A stretch of 64,000 bases of DNA from Pseudomonas sp. Au-Pse12 (GCF_021341665.1 NZ_JAJTTH010000001.1:992001-1056000), one strand, 5' to 3'. Numbered from the stretch's first letter, positions 6,857 through 16,583 are shown. Program-made: numbers and translations. The notes: a model not told the origin generated them from the letters alone.

Positions 6857-8983
6857 TCAACGCAAGCTCCAGGACAGCCCCAGGTACACCCCCAGCCCTT
6901 CCCCCGGCGTCGAGCGCGCCGCGTCCAGCCCCTTGTCGTCGTAGCCTGGGGTCACGGTGGCGGCGTAGCGCTTGTCGGTGAGGTTGCGCAGATCGATCCA
7001 GGTCTGCCAGTCGTTCTTCGGCGCGTTGTAGCCCAGGGTGGCGCCGAACAGTGCGTAAGGGTCGGCGTAGTAGCTGTTGGCGTAGTCCACCGCGGCCTTG
7101 GACACCAGCTGGGTGTTGAGCGCGGCAAAGAAGCCCAGGGGCCAGTCGTAACGCAGCTCGCCCTGGTAGTAGTGCATGGGCAGGCCCGGCAGGCGGTTGT
7201 CGCCGAAACGCGCGTCATCGCGGTAGTGGAAATCGCTGAAGGTGTAGGCCTGGCGCAGGCTCAAGCGGCCCACGCCCGGGCTCGACCACAGTTCGCTGTG
7301 CAGGCTGGCTTCCACGCCCTGGTGCACCGTGGGGCTGGCGTTGAGTTCGTAGGGCATGGTGGCGTTGGCGTCCGGCCATACCGAGAGCAGTTCGTGGCGC
7401 ACCTGGGCGTAGTACCAGGCCAGGCTCCACTGCCCCATGCCGCTGTCGCCACGGCTGCCCAGCTCCAGGGTGGTGGCGGTCTGGTTGCGCAGCTTGATCG
7501 GATCGCGCTGGGCGCCGCTGGCCACTCCGCTACCGGCCGGGAAACGCAGGTTCGAGCTATAGATCAGCGACCAGGGGTGCGGTGCTTCCACCGAACGGCT
7601 GAGGTTGCCGAACAGCTGCACATCCGGCGTCAACTGGTAGCGCAGGCCCAGGCGCGGCGCGTAGTCCCAGTCGCCAAGGCTGGTCTTGCCACCGCCCTCG
7701 GGGTAGGTCACCGCGCTTTCGCGACGGGTGTAGATGGCCGCCAGCCCGGTGGTCAGCCACAGGTCGTCGGCGATCTCCAGGTCATTGCCAAAGTGCAGGA
7801 CGGTGTCCGAGCCCTGGTAGGTGAAGTTGCGAATCCGCGTGCCCGGGGCATAGCCGGCGGTGTTGCCGCCAGGAATCCGCACGAATTCACTGGCACCGTC
7901 ATTGGGCAGGTGCTTGGTCACCCGCAGGCCCAGGGTGCTGCGGCTTTCCCGGCCCCAGAGGCTGTCGCGGCGCTTGTAGTCCAAGGTGCCGCTGACGTCG
8001 CTGTAGGCCACCTTCAGGCGGTTGGGGCCTTCGCGCAGGTCCATCGGGTAATCGTGGTAGACCAGGCCGGTCTGGATGCTTGAATCATCGTCGATGTAGT
8101 AGGTGGTCTTGTTGCCGACAAAGGTGCTGCCCGGCTGCTTGCGCCGGTCGTCGCGGCTGACATACAGCGGGTTGGCCGCACGCGGGTCGTGCTCGATGGA
8201 GCGCTTGCTGACCCGCCCGGCCAGATCGTTGTCGGTCTCGCGGTAGCGCAGGTAGAAACGGGTTTCCAGGTTCGGGTTGAAGCGGTAGCCGAAGTTGCCG
8301 ATCACCCCACGGCTCTGGCTGCGAGTGTGCTCCTGGTAACCGTCGGCGTTGGCATCGGTCAGCGAGACGTAATAGTCGAAATCCCCCAGCACTTGCCCGG
8401 AGCTGACCTGACGCTGCTGGTAACCGTGGCTGCCGGTGGCGTAGCGCACCTGCAACAGCGGCGCGTCGTAGCCGGTATGGCTGACGTAATCGATGGCCCC
8501 GCCCAGGGCCAGGGCGCCACGGTCAAAGCCGTTGGCGCCGCGCAGCACCTGCACATGGTCGACCCACAACGGCTCCAGCAACTCATAGGGCGTACCGCCG
8601 GGGCCGGTCAACGGCAGGCCGTCGAGCATCGTGTACAGCCCCGAGGCATGGGCGCCCGGCGCGCGGTTGATGCCCGAGCCGCGGATCGAGATCTTCACCC
8701 CTTCGTTGCCCGCCGACTGGGCGTACACCCCGGGCTGATAGGCCAGCACATCCTGGTTGCTGGCCACCCGGCCCTGCAGCGGCTGGCGCATGTCCACCCG
8801 ATTGCTCCCACCCGGCACCTCGGCCAGTCGTGCCGCGGCCTCCTCCACGCCCTGCCCCTCGCCAACCGGCTCCTGCCCCAGCACCTGCGCCGGCGCCAGC
8901 TCCACAGCGCGGGTTTCGGCAAGCGCCGGGCAGGCAAGGGCCAGGCCCAGCAGGACCGTGGGCAAGGATTTTGGGCAAGACAT
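6857..8983 (-). CDS. TonB-dependent outer-membrane receptor
   Basis: 708 residues. A signal peptide (MSCPKSLPTVLLGLALACPALA) is followed directly by a plug domain with VLAYQPGVYAQSAGNEGVKISIRGSGINRAPG and VQVLRGANGFDRGALALGGAIDYVS, then a long beta-barrel ending NLTDKRYAATVTPGYDDKG...YLGLSWSLR. There is no N-terminal STN signalling domain, so it should be a plain transporter. The barrel resembles FecA-like receptors, but the ligand (siderophore, metal chelate or other) cannot be read from sequence. ATG 8983 was chosen over 9067 because GGAG lies 8 bases upstream and the signal peptide starts there. No transport or regulatory partner adjoins it. Confidence 0.85.
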   Translation of the reverse strand: MSCPKSLPTVLLGLALACPALAETRAVELAPAQVLGQEPVGEGQGVEEAAARLAEVPGGSNRVDMRQPLQGRVASNQDVLAYQPGVYAQSAGNEGVKISIRGSGINRAPGAHASGLYTMLDGLPLTGPGGTPYELLEPLWVDHVQVLRGANGFDRGALALGGAIDYVSHTGYDAPLLQVRYATGSHGYQQRQVSSGQVLGDFDYYVSLTDANADGYQEHTRSQSRGVIGNFGYRFNPNLETRFYLRYRETDNDLAGRVSKRSIEHDPRAANPLYVSRDDRRKQPGSTFVGNKTTYYIDDDSSIQTGLVYHDYPMDLREGPNRLKVAYSDVSGTLDYKRRDSLWGRESRSTLGLRVTKHLPNDGASEFVRIPGGNTAGYAPGTRIRNFTYQGSDTVLHFGNDLEIADDLWLTTGLAAIYTRRESAVTYPEGGGKTSLGDWDYAPRLGLRYQLTPDVQLFGNLSRSVEAPHPWSLIYSSNLRFPAGSGVASGAQRDPIKLRNQTATTLELGSRGDSGMGQWSLAWYYAQVRHELLSVWPDANATMPYELNASPTVHQGVEASLHSELWSSPGVGRLSLRQAYTFSDFHYRDDARFGDNRLPGLPMHYYQGELRYDWPLGFFAALNTQLVSKAAVDYANSYYADPYALFGATLGYNAPKNDWQTWIDLRNLTDKRYAATVTPGYDDKGLDAARSTPGEGLGVYLGLSWSLR

Positions 8984-9102
8984 CGAGAAAACTCCGACCG
9001 GCAGAAAGGGACAATGCAAGTTGCGACGCAGGAAAGAACCCACAGAGCACAGGACAATGTGGCCCATATCATTCAGGCCGCGGGAAATCGCTGTTCAAAC
9101 AG

Positions 9103-9136
9103 AAAAAACGCCGCTGCCCGACAAGGGGCAGCGGCG
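9103..9136 (-). terminator. Rho-independent terminator for the small gene at 9198-9443
   Basis: Perfect 11-bp stem (CGCCGCTGCCC 9109-9119 with its complement 9126-9136), a 6-base loop and, read on the minus strand, a run of six U (A 9103-9108). It separates the small gene from the receptor gene downstream on the same strand. Confidence 0.85.
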
Positions 9137-9197
9137 CTTTGCAACGCTGACAGGGCGGGCGGCCCCATCGAGGCTGGGCCCGCCGTCAGCAGGCTGA

Positions 9198-9443
9198 TCA
9201 GACCGCCGACTTCTTGTACACCGCTATGGTCCCCGCCTTGCCCACGAACACCAGCCCATAGTGTTCAAGATTGGCTCGCACATGCTTGCCAAAGCGATGG
9301 CGGGTCGTGCGCTGCAAAGGCTCCCACAGCGTTTCCCCAACAATCTGGCGAACCTTGCCTTGGTACCCAGCGGGCAACTTGGCCACATTCTGTTTGAGGG
9401 CGATGGCGGCCTGGTCCCAGGCGGACGTTTGCATAGGGTTCAT
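9198..9443 (-). CDS. Small unknown protein (81 aa)
   Basis: Starts at ATG 9443 with AAGGAGA about 8 bases upstream; an in-frame TTG two codons earlier is less likely. The sequence is basic and soluble (KLPAGYQGKVRQIVGE, RTTRHRFGKHVRANLEHYGLVFVGKAG), without a family I recognise. It ends just before a good terminator, which supports it being a real gene. It lies 62 bases downstream of the HTH regulator on the same strand and may be co-transcribed with it. Confidence 0.6.
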   Translation of the reverse strand: MNPMQTSAWDQAAIALKQNVAKLPAGYQGKVRQIVGETLWEPLQRTTRHRFGKHVRANLEHYGLVFVGKAGTIAVYKKSAV

Positions 9444-9505
9444 CTTCAACTCTCCTTGATGGTTAATGGCGCCAGCCGCAGGCCCGGAAGCACGCGGCCT
9501 GTGGC

Positions 9506-9982
9506 TCAGCGAATCAGAATTTCCAGACGGTGGCCGTCAGCGCCGGCCTCCATCCTGACCAGGGTGCATTCCAGCGAATCGGGGAACCCCAGCTGCGCCT
9601 GCAAGGCACGCTCAATGGCCGCCTCCAGCTGCGCCGGGCTACAGGCGCGCAGGCTCTGCGTCACGCTGGCAGCAGGTGCCGTGGCGGCCGGATGCGGCAA
9701 GAGGGATTCGCCCAGCAGTTGCTGGCAGTAGGCGATGAGTTTTTCACAGTGCTTCTTGCTGCCGTAGCCGTTGTTGCGCCAGCGATCGAGGCCGGCCACC
9801 GAAACATCGGCGATTTCGGCAATCTTGCGCAGCGACAGGCCCTTGTCTTTCTTCAGGACCTCGACCAGCTCGCCCATGCCCAGCACCACCTCCCCCAGCG
9901 TGTGCTTCTGCGGAAAACGACGATTGAACTCATCCTGGGTGAGGACTTCGAGCGCCTTGAAGGCGTTGGTGAGACTGTTCAT
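9506..9982 (-). CDS. Small helix-turn-helix DNA-binding protein
   Basis: 158 residues. Residues about 48-90 (GLSLRKIAEIADVSVAGLDRWRNNGYGSKKHCEKLIAYCQQ) form a clear helix-turn-helix. The C-terminal part (SPAQLEAAIERALQAQLGF...) looks like a small oligomerisation or effector module that I cannot name. ATG 9982 has GAGGTG 7 bases upstream. Upstream lies a strong promoter (TTGACA, 17 bp, TATTCT) overlapped by inverted TAGGTGT-type repeats, which suggests autoregulation. An antitoxin-like role is possible, but no recognisable toxin adjoins it. Confidence 0.65.
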   Translation of the reverse strand: MNSLTNAFKALEVLTQDEFNRRFPQKHTLGEVVLGMGELVEVLKKDKGLSLRKIAEIADVSVAGLDRWRNNGYGSKKHCEKLIAYCQQLLGESLLPHPAATAPAASVTQSLRACSPAQLEAAIERALQAQLGFPDSLECTLVRMEAGADGHRLEILIR

Positions 9983-10012
9983 CGGAAGGCACCTCTTGTG
10001 TATGTGCTGCGA

Positions 10013-10041
10013 AGAATATTCAACCTATTAGTAGGTGTCAA
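10013..10041 (-). promoter_or_regulatory. Promoter of the HTH gene
   Basis: On the minus strand: TTGACA (10041-10036), 17-bp spacer, TATTCT (10018-10013), about 30 bases before the ATG at 9982. The -35 box is a perfect consensus. Confidence 0.6.
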
Positions 10042-10087
10042 CACCCACTTGTAATTAAATACACCTACACACAACACAAACACCTAG
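10031..10087. promoter_or_regulatory. Candidate operator: repeated ACACCTA sites
   Basis: GTAGGTGT (10031-10038) and ACACCTAC (10061-10068) form a perfect 8-bp inverted pair with a 22-bp spacer. A third copy, ACACCTAG, lies at 10080-10087. The first site overlaps the -35 box of the HTH gene, as expected for autorepression. The binding protein is inferred from position only. Confidence 0.5.
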
Positions 10088-10181
10088 TGACCTCCAGCGG
10101 GGTGAGCGTAGCGCCTTGCAATCGAAGGACAGCACGACGCCGGCCCTTTGACCCGGCGGCCGTTGCTCGCGGTGTCGTCGC

Positions 10182-10685
10182 TCACGCTTCACCCTGTGCT
10201 TTTCTGCTGCCCTTGATGTTCTCGATCAAATCGACCACGTAGTTCTGGTTGAAGCCCGCGACAAAGGACCAGAACAGCAACTTGCCGTAGGCGGCATAGC
10301 CGTCGGCGTGCTGGCAGAAAATCACATAGAAACTGTTGTCCGGGTACCTGCAGCTCTTGTCACTGACGATCTGGGGAAACAGTTCGCCTTGCACCACGCC
10401 GGAGATAAACAGGATGTACAGCAGGCCCGCCAGGATGCCGCCGATGAACGACGGCAGCAGCACATTGAACCAGGACCTGCACAGGCTGACGATCTCCTCC
10501 TCGCCGAGGTGGGACAGTTGTCGGTGAAAGCCTACGTAGCCGCCGATATTGCCGACGATGAACACCACCGAGGGAATGGTGTAGCCGTCGGCCATGGCGA
10601 CCGCCCCCAGGGACGCCGCCAACAGCAGCACAAAGATGATGAACAGGCGCTTCCAGAGGATGTTCAACGCGTCCTGGCGGTTCAT
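10182..10685 (-). CDS. Unknown inner-membrane protein (167 aa)
   Basis: Contains an N-terminal hydrophobic helix (about 13-32, LFIIFVLLLAASLGAVAMA), a second at about 36-52, a third at about 76-97 (LLPSFIGGILAGLLYILFI) and a weaker one near 135-150. Two cysteines in the loop KSCRYPDNSFYVIFCQH could form a disulphide if that loop is periplasmic. No family recognised. It stands alone, about 190 bases upstream of the HTH regulator on the same strand, with no neighbour that suggests a role. Confidence 0.6.
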   Translation of the reverse strand: MNRQDALNILWKRLFIIFVLLLAASLGAVAMADGYTIPSVVFIVGNIGGYVGFHRQLSHLGEEEIVSLCRSWFNVLLPSFIGGILAGLLYILFISGVVQGELFPQIVSDKSCRYPDNSFYVIFCQHADGYAAYGKLLFWSFVAGFNQNYVVDLIENIKGSRKAQGEA

Positions 10686-10803
10686 GTTCGGCTCACCGGT
10701 TCAGGTTGTCGTAGGGTTCCGTCCACCTGGGTGACGATAGTTGAGCCGTGCCGCACAAGTGTGTTTTTTCGACCGGGAACCCTTGCCCCTCCTGCCCGCG
10801 CCC

Positions 10804-12378
10804 TCAGGCCGGGTAGCCGGTGATCTCGCGAATGCTCTGGTACAGCGGTTTGAGCTGGCGGTACATGCGCAGGTAGACCTCGCTGTACAGCCGCTGGTAC
10901 ATCTGCTGCGCCTGCGGCTGGGGCTGGAACACCGCGCCGCCCCGGGTCATGGCGCTGATGGCCGTGGGAAAGTCCGGGTACAGCCCCAGGCCCACCGCGC
11001 AGGCGATCACCGCCCCCAGCCCCGAGGCTTCATAGACATGCGGGCGCTCCACCGGCAGGCCAAAGATGTCCGCGGTCAGTTGCATGGCCGCATCGCTCTG
11101 CGAGCCGCCACCGGCCACCCGCAGGCGGGTGATCTTCAGCTTCGAGCGTTTTTCGATGCGCTCCATGCCCTGGCGCAGGGCATAGGCCAGGCCTTCGAGG
11201 ATCGCCCGGTAGATGTGCGCTCGGGTGTGCACGTCGCCAAAGCCGATCATTGCGCCCTTGGCTTCCATGCCTGGTTCGCGGATGCCCGGCGACCAATAGG
11301 GTTGCAGGGTCAGGCCCATGGACCCGGGCGGCACCGCCTGGACCAGGGCGTCGAACAGTTGCTCAGGCTCCAGCCCCTGCTCAGCCGCCTGCTGCACTTC
11401 GCGCAGGCCGAACTGCTGCTTGAACCAGCTGACCATCCAGTAGCCGCGAAAGATCATCACCTCGCAGTTGTAGTGATCCGGCACCGCCGCCGGGTACGGC
11501 GGGATCAGCGGCACCACTTCCAGGTAACGCGAACGGGTGGTGGTGATCGTCGCCGTGGTGCCGTAGGACAGGCAGGCGGTGGTCGAGTCCTGGACGCCTG
11601 AGCCGAGCACTTCACAGGCCTTGTCGGCACCGGCGGCAATCAGTGGCAGCCCCTCGGGAATGCCCGTGTGGCGGCTGGCTTCGGCACTGATCCGGCCCAG
11701 GGTTTCGCCAGGCTTGAGCAAGGTCGGCAGTTGTTCCTGACGTACTGCCAGGGCCTGCCACTTCCAGTCACTGGGGGCCGCCCAGCGCAGGCGCTTGTAG
11801 TCGAACGGCAAGTAGGCCACGCAGCAGCCCACCGAGTCGACGAAGCGGCCGGTCAGGCGATGGGTCAGAAAGCCCGAGAGCAGCAGGAACTTGTCGGTGG
11901 CGGCCCAGACCTCGGGCTGCTGCTGGGCCACCCAGTTGGCTTCGGCCTGCGCACGAAAATACTCCACCGTGGCCTCGGCGCCGATCAACTTGAACAGCCA
12001 GCCCCAGGGGCCCTTGATCTGCCCTTCGACCTCGGCCTGGCGCTGGTCGAGCCAGAGGATGGCCGGGCGCAGCGCGCGGCCCTGGGCATCGACATTGATC
12101 AGGGTGCCGCGCTGGGTGGTCAGGGACACGCCGCGGATCTGCGAGCGGTCGATGCCGGTCTGCTGCCAGAGCAATTGGCAGGCCTCGCCGAGCTTGGCCC
12201 AGTAGTAGTCCGGGTGCTGTTCGGCCCAGCCGGGTTGGCTCGAAAAGTAGGCCTCCAGTTCCACCTTGCCCTTGCCCAGCAGGTTGCCTTGGAGGTCGAA
12301 CAGCAGTGCGCGAACACTCTGGGTGCCATTGTCGATGGCCAGCAGGTAGTCCTGCTTCTTGTTGTTGTGGTTATCCAT
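10804..12378 (-). CDS. FGGY-family carbohydrate kinase
   Basis: 524 residues from ATG 12378; ATG 12399, just after the GlpD-like stop, would add 7. The N-terminal phosphate-binding loop [17 protein letters not shown], the segment [11 protein letters not shown]...[11 protein letters not shown], and the C-terminal [43 protein letters not shown] are the standard FGGY kinase signatures. Members phosphorylate sugars or polyols with ATP (glycerol, xylulose, ribulose). It is the third gene of an operon with a GlpD-like and an alkyl-DHAP-synthase-like flavoenzyme, so a polyol or glycerol-related substrate feeding those enzymes is the likely role. The exact substrate cannot be read. Confidence 0.85.
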   Translation of the reverse strand: MDNHNNKKQDYLLAIDNGTQSVRALLFDLQGNLLGKGKVELEAYFSSQPGWAEQHPDYYWAKLGEACQLLWQQTGIDRSQIRGVSLTTQRGTLINVDAQGRALRPAILWLDQRQAEVEGQIKGPWGWLFKLIGAEATVEYFRAQAEANWVAQQQPEVWAATDKFLLLSGFLTHRLTGRFVDSVGCCVAYLPFDYKRLRWAAPSDWKWQALAVRQEQLPTLLKPGETLGRISAEASRHTGIPEGLPLIAAGADKACEVLGSGVQDSTTACLSYGTTATITTTRSRYLEVVPLIPPYPAAVPDHYNCEVMIFRGYWMVSWFKQQFGLREVQQAAEQGLEPEQLFDALVQAVPPGSMGLTLQPYWSPGIREPGMEAKGAMIGFGDVHTRAHIYRAILEGLAYALRQGMERIEKRSKLKITRLRVAGGGSQSDAAMQLTADIFGLPVERPHVYEASGLGAVIACAVGLGLYPDFPTAISAMTRGGAVFQPQPQAQQMYQRLYSEVYLRMYRQLKPLYQSIREITGYPA

Positions 12379-12401
12379 GGGGCTCTCTTGGTTGAGCATC
12401 G

Positions 12402-13991
12402 TTAGGCATTGGCGGGCAGGCTGTGATGGCGTTGCCACAAGGCCCGGTAGCGCTGTTCCTCGGCCTGCCAGCGGTCATCGTCCCAACCCAGCAGCGGCTG
12501 GCACAGGCGGCGGATGGCCGGCAGGTAATGGGCGGCGCCTTCGGCCAGCAGCAGGCCAATGCGGGTCCGGCGCAGCAGCAGGTCGTCCAGGTGCAGGACC
12601 ATTTCCGTCTCGGCGGCAAACGCCAGCTCGGCCCACAGGGTGTCGCTGGCGCCGACGCAATCGCTGCCCAGCGCCGCCAGCCGTTGCGCCAGCCGCGGCA
12701 GGTCGCGACCGTAGCGCCCGGCCAGGCGTCGTGCCTGGGTGCCACTCAGGCCGGGGATGTCCAGCGCTGCCACGGGCGCGAACACCGGGGCACCGTCATC
12801 CACCACGTCGCGCCCGAGCATCGCCCCGCAGGCTTGCAGCACTTCGATGGCCTGGGGGCGGAAGGTGGTGAGCTTGCCACCGGCCAGGGTCACGCAGCCG
12901 GGCTCCTGCCACAGCACGTGTTCACGGGTTTCATTGGACGGCTTGCCCTGCTGCCCCTCGCTACCCGCCACCACCGGACGCACTCCGGCCCAGGTCGACA
13001 GCACGTCGGCGGGCGTGATCATGGCCTGGGGAAACGGCTGGGCGCAGGCGGCCAGCAGATAGCGCAGCTCTTCCTGGCTGATGCTGGCGCTCTGGTCCAG
13101 ATCGTCGCGGTGATCGAGGTCGGTGGTGCCCACCACGGTGGCGCCCTCCCAGGGGAAGACAAACACCGGCCGGCCATCCTCGGCATGCATGAAGCTGAAG
13201 GCCTGGGCCACCGGCAGGCGCCACCCCGGCAGCAACAGATGACTGCCGCGCAACGGGCGTAGCTGCCGACGGCTGCTCGCCGGGCGCAGGCGCTCGGCCC
13301 AGGCCCCGGTGGCCACCGCCAGGGCCGCGCAGCCAAGGGTGTGCACGGCGCCCGTTTCACTGTCTTCGATCGCCACCCCGCACACCCGCCCGTTCTCCCG
13401 CAGCAGGCGGGTCACCCGCAGGCCATTGATGGCCACGGCGCCGTCGGCCCGGGCCTCGGCCAACACCCGCAGCACCAGCCGCGCATCGTCGGTCAGGGCA
13501 TCGAGAAAGCTGGTGCCGCCAAGCAACCCCGGCTCCTTGACCCCGGGGGCCAGGTACTGCAGCTGCCGGGCATCGTGAAAGCGATGATTGCACCGCCCGG
13601 CAAGGGCGTCATACAGGCTCAGCAGGCCGCCAAACAGCTTGGGCCCGGGAAACTGGCCGCGGTAATGCGGCATCAGGAAACTCATGGGCTCCACCAGCCC
13701 CGGGGCCTCCTGCAACAGGCGCTGGCGCTCGCGCACCGAGTCGCGGGTCAGGCGCCATTGGCCCTTGGCGATGTAGCGCAAGCCGCCGTGGACCATCTTC
13801 GAAGAGCGGCTGGAAGTGCCCCAGGCAAAATCCCGCTGCTCCAGCAGCAGGCAGCGCCAACCGCGCCGCGCCGCCTCGCGCAGAATGCCGGCGCCGCTGA
13901 TGCCGCCGCCGATCACGATCAGGTCCCAGGGTTGCGCCGCCAGCCCGGGCAACGCCTGTTGGCGCCACTGGGCGTTCCAGTCCTGGCTCAT
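12402..13991 (-). CDS. Glycerol-3-phosphate dehydrogenase-like FAD oxidoreductase
   Basis: 529 residues, the GlpD length. The N-terminal Rossmann motif [19 protein letters not shown] (about 26-44) and [17 protein letters not shown] (about 58-74) are GlpD hallmarks. Later segments [20 protein letters not shown] and [27 protein letters not shown] also match the family. GlpD oxidises sn-glycerol-3-phosphate to dihydroxyacetone phosphate at the inner membrane and passes electrons to quinone. It is encoded 3 bases after the AGPS-like gene and just before the FGGY kinase, and it is probably a paralogue working on the operon's own substrate, with the housekeeping glpD elsewhere. Confidence 0.85.
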   Translation of the reverse strand: MSQDWNAQWRQQALPGLAAQPWDLIVIGGGISGAGILREAARRGWRCLLLEQRDFAWGTSSRSSKMVHGGLRYIAKGQWRLTRDSVRERQRLLQEAPGLVEPMSFLMPHYRGQFPGPKLFGGLLSLYDALAGRCNHRFHDARQLQYLAPGVKEPGLLGGTSFLDALTDDARLVLRVLAEARADGAVAINGLRVTRLLRENGRVCGVAIEDSETGAVHTLGCAALAVATGAWAERLRPASSRRQLRPLRGSHLLLPGWRLPVAQAFSFMHAEDGRPVFVFPWEGATVVGTTDLDHRDDLDQSASISQEELRYLLAACAQPFPQAMITPADVLSTWAGVRPVVAGSEGQQGKPSNETREHVLWQEPGCVTLAGGKLTTFRPQAIEVLQACGAMLGRDVVDDGAPVFAPVAALDIPGLSGTQARRLAGRYGRDLPRLAQRLAALGSDCVGASDTLWAELAFAAETEMVLHLDDLLLRRTRIGLLLAEGAAHYLPAIRRLCQPLLGWDDDRWQAEEQRYRALWQRHHSLPANA

Positions 13992-13994
13992 GGC

Positions 13995-15590
13995 TCACTG
14001 CTCCAGCAAGGTGCCGGGGTTGAGGCGCCCGGCCGGGTCGAAGTGGCGGCTCAAGGCCTGCAGCGCGTCGATCGCCAGCGGGCCCTTTTCCCGCAGCAGG
14101 TAGGGCGCATGGTCCTTGCCCACGCCGTGCTGGTGGCTGATGGTGCCACGGTGATTGACGATGGTCTGGCTGGCGGCGTGCTTGAGCGCCTGCCAGCGCG
14201 CCAGCGTCGCCGGGTACTGGGCGTCCGGGCGGAACACGTAGGTGGTGTAGATGCTCGAGCCTTCGCCATAGACATGGGACAGGTGCGTGAACACATGCAC
14301 CTGTTCGCCCTCGGCGGCCAGGCCGTCGCGCAGGCTGCCCTCGATGCGCTGCAACAGGCGGTCGACATTGCTCCAGTCGGTGGCGGTTTCCAGGGTGTCC
14401 ACCAGGTAACCGGCGTTCCACAGGCTTTCGCGCAGGTAGGGAAAACGAAAGCGGTTCTGCGCCCATTTCTTGCCCAGCAAGGTGCCGGTGAACACCCCGC
14501 CGAAGGCCTTGAGCTGGCGCCGGGCATGACGCAGCGACAAGGCATTCTGCTGGCGGTTGCCGGTCACGCCGAAGGTCAGCAGGCACTTGCCCGCCCCGGC
14601 GCCGCGCAGCGCCAGGTATTTTTCCAGCCAGGCGATCTGCGTCGGGTGGCCGGCCAGGGCCAGTTGGGTCTCGGTCTCCAGGGCATTGGACAGGCGCAGC
14701 ATCGACAGCGGCACCCGAGCCTGGGCCAGGGCGCGCACCGCTTGCAGGGCCTGCGGCCAGTCGGGCAGGAACACCCCATAGAAACGCTCGTCGTCGGGCA
14801 GGCGGCTGACCCGCACCTTGACCTCGGAAATGATCCCGAAGCGCCCTTCACTGCCCAGCACCACCTCGCGCATATCCGGCCCGGCGGCAGATGCCGGAAA
14901 GCTGGCGATGGGCATCGTCCCGGCAAAGGTTTCCAGGGTGCCACCGGCGAACAGCTGCTCGATGCGCCCGTAGCGCAGCGACTGCTGGCCACTGGAACGG
15001 CTGGCGACCCAGCCGCCCAGGGTCGACAGCTCCCAAGACTGGGGAAAGTGCCCCAGGGTATAGCCCCGGGCGCGCAGCTGGCTTTCCACCTGCGGGCCGC
15101 TGGCGCCGGGACCGAAGGTCGCCAGCAGGCTGTCTTCGTCCAGGTCCAGCAGGCGGCTCATGCGCGCCAGCGAAACCGTCAGTACCGGGCGTTCGGACCA
15201 GGGCGGATTGATGTGCCCGGCCACCGACGTGCCACCGCCGTAGGGAATCAGGCACAGGTCGCGGTCCTCGGCCAGGGCCAGCAACTGGCGGATCTGCTCC
15301 GCGGTTTCCGGAAAGGCCACGGCGTCGGGGTAGACCCCCAGCTCGCCTTCGCGCAGCGCCAGCCAGTCCGCCAGGCTCTGGCCGCGTGCATGCAACAGCC
15401 GGTCCTCGGCGCCGATGCTGTACAGCGCATGCGCCTCCAGGCGCGACGCCGGCACCCGGGCCAACGCCTGCTCCAGGGTCGCCTCCGGCAACCTGCGTCC
15501 CGGCCCCAGGCGCTCGGCGAGAAACCCCGCGCCCTGGGCCGGCAATTCGACCACCGTGGATGCATCCCCCCAGCCATTCCAGCGTCGCAT
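13995..15590 (-). CDS. Alkyldihydroxyacetonephosphate-synthase-like FAD-linked oxidase
   Basis: 531 residues. It begins MRRWNGWGD, the RWNGWG motif found at the start of AGPS-type proteins. A PCMH-type FAD domain follows with PYGGGTSVAGH (about 116-126) and GHFPQSWELSTLGGWVASRSSGQQSLRYGRIE (about 179-210), both diagnostic of AGPS. Near the end is HQHGVGKDH, matching the conserved HHHGVG active-site loop. AGPS makes the ether bond of ether lipids from acyl-DHAP and a fatty alcohol. Bacterial relatives are often of unknown function. First gene of the operon; AAGGA lies about 8 bases before ATG 15590. Its partner genes suggest a substrate derived from glycerol or a polyol phosphate. Ether-lipid synthesis is possible but unproven. 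Confidence 0.8.
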   Translation of the reverse strand: MRRWNGWGDASTVVELPAQGAGFLAERLGPGRRLPEATLEQALARVPASRLEAHALYSIGAEDRLLHARGQSLADWLALREGELGVYPDAVAFPETAEQIRQLLALAEDRDLCLIPYGGGTSVAGHINPPWSERPVLTVSLARMSRLLDLDEDSLLATFGPGASGPQVESQLRARGYTLGHFPQSWELSTLGGWVASRSSGQQSLRYGRIEQLFAGGTLETFAGTMPIASFPASAAGPDMREVVLGSEGRFGIISEVKVRVSRLPDDERFYGVFLPDWPQALQAVRALAQARVPLSMLRLSNALETETQLALAGHPTQIAWLEKYLALRGAGAGKCLLTFGVTGNRQQNALSLRHARRQLKAFGGVFTGTLLGKKWAQNRFRFPYLRESLWNAGYLVDTLETATDWSNVDRLLQRIEGSLRDGLAAEGEQVHVFTHLSHVYGEGSSIYTTYVFRPDAQYPATLARWQALKHAASQTIVNHRGTISHQHGVGKDHAPYLLREKGPLAIDALQALSRHFDPAGRLNPGTLLEQ

Positions 15591-15697
15591 GCGTGTGTCC
15601 TTCTGCCGTTCTTGCCGTTTTTATAGGTATCGAGGCTCCCTATACTAGTGCGCGGCTGCCGGCTGTCACGGTCACATTGAGCCAGTGGGTGTAGCCA

Positions 15698-16480
15698 ATG
15701 GCGTCAGCAACAGGTGACATCCGTCGCCCTTTGTCGAAGAATCCTCTCCCCTTGCCCCTACCAGACTCACAGCCCATGCCGACACCCCCAAGAACCTGCG
15801 CTCCGCTGTTCTGGTCCACCGACCTGGGCATCGACTACGGCGCGCCGACCCTGCGCCTGAGCGAGCTGTTGCCCGTGGTGGGCGCGCAAAGCTCGGCCTT
15901 CTTCGAGCAGCAGGAGCGCATCCTGATTGGCGACACCCTGCAACTGATCTGGTCCCCGCCGGTTGCCGACCTCAATGGCTGGAACGAGCAGCCTTCGGAA
16001 ATCGCCCTGAGCCAGCTGCTGCGGGTGCGGATTACCGGCCCGGCGCCCGAGCCGCCGACACCGCGCAACGCCCTCTACCATGGCCGGCACCGGTATCGCT
16101 TCCTGGTCCTGTCCTGCCAGCCGCTGCCGGCGGCCCTGCGCGCCCAACCGCTGGCACCGCATGCCTGGCACATGCCGCTGATCGAGAATGGACAGGGCAG
16201 TTGCCTGACCTGGGAGGCCATCGACAACTGCAGTCGCGCCGAGGTCCAGGGGCTGATCTACCTCAGCGCCTACCGCCGCCACGAAACCTATATGGAAATG
16301 TTCATCGAAGACGTGGGCGGGCAACTGTTCGGGCTGCTGTCGGTGCACCTGGGCCCGGGGGGCGACGACTATGATTTTGGCCGGCGCCTCCTGGAAGGCG
16401 CCGAGTTGCGGGCCATCCGCCGCGCCCTGGACATGGCCCGGCCCCTGAAGGATTCACAGCCCGGCTACCTGGTCCCCTGA
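15698..16480 (+). CDS. Unknown protein (about 260 aa)
   Basis: Open frame with good Pseudomonas codon usage. The first 26 residues are proline-rich and poorly protein-like, so ATG 15776 (MPTPPRTCAPLFW...) may be the true start; neither has a clear ribosome-binding site. The body is soluble, with mixed alpha/beta character (HRYRFLVLSCQPLP, LSAYRRHETYMEMFIEDVGG), and ends in GYLVP. No domain recognised. Divergent from the AGPS-like operon and followed by tRNA-Gln. Confidence 0.55.
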   Translation: MASATGDIRRPLSKNPLPLPLPDSQPMPTPPRTCAPLFWSTDLGIDYGAPTLRLSELLPVVGAQSSAFFEQQERILIGDTLQLIWSPPVADLNGWNEQPSEIALSQLLRVRITGPAPEPPTPRNALYHGRHRYRFLVLSCQPLPAALRAQPLAPHAWHMPLIENGQGSCLTWEAIDNCSRAEVQGLIYLSAYRRHETYMEMFIEDVGGQLFGLLSVHLGPGGDDYDFGRRLLEGAELRAIRRALDMARPLKDSQPGYLVP

Positions 16481-16554
16481 ACCCCGGGGCGGATAAAAGT
16501 GCTCAGGAAAAGACTAAGCAGCTGTTTTCAAACTCATTTTTTTGCATTGGGGGC

Positions 16555-16583
16555 TTCACAACCCGCCTGTAAGTTGGTAAATT
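16555..16583 (+). promoter_or_regulatory. Probable promoter of tRNA-Gln
   Basis: TTCACA, 17-bp spacer, TAAATT, followed by a GC-rich discriminator (GCGCCC) typical of stringently controlled stable-RNA promoters. Start of transcription would be about 16590, some 58 bases before the tRNA. Confidence 0.5.

Noticed and set aside
13341..15626. 761-residue open frame on the plus strand
   Set aside because: Lies wholly opposite the AGPS-like and GlpD-like genes and has the same biased composition as other shadow frames.
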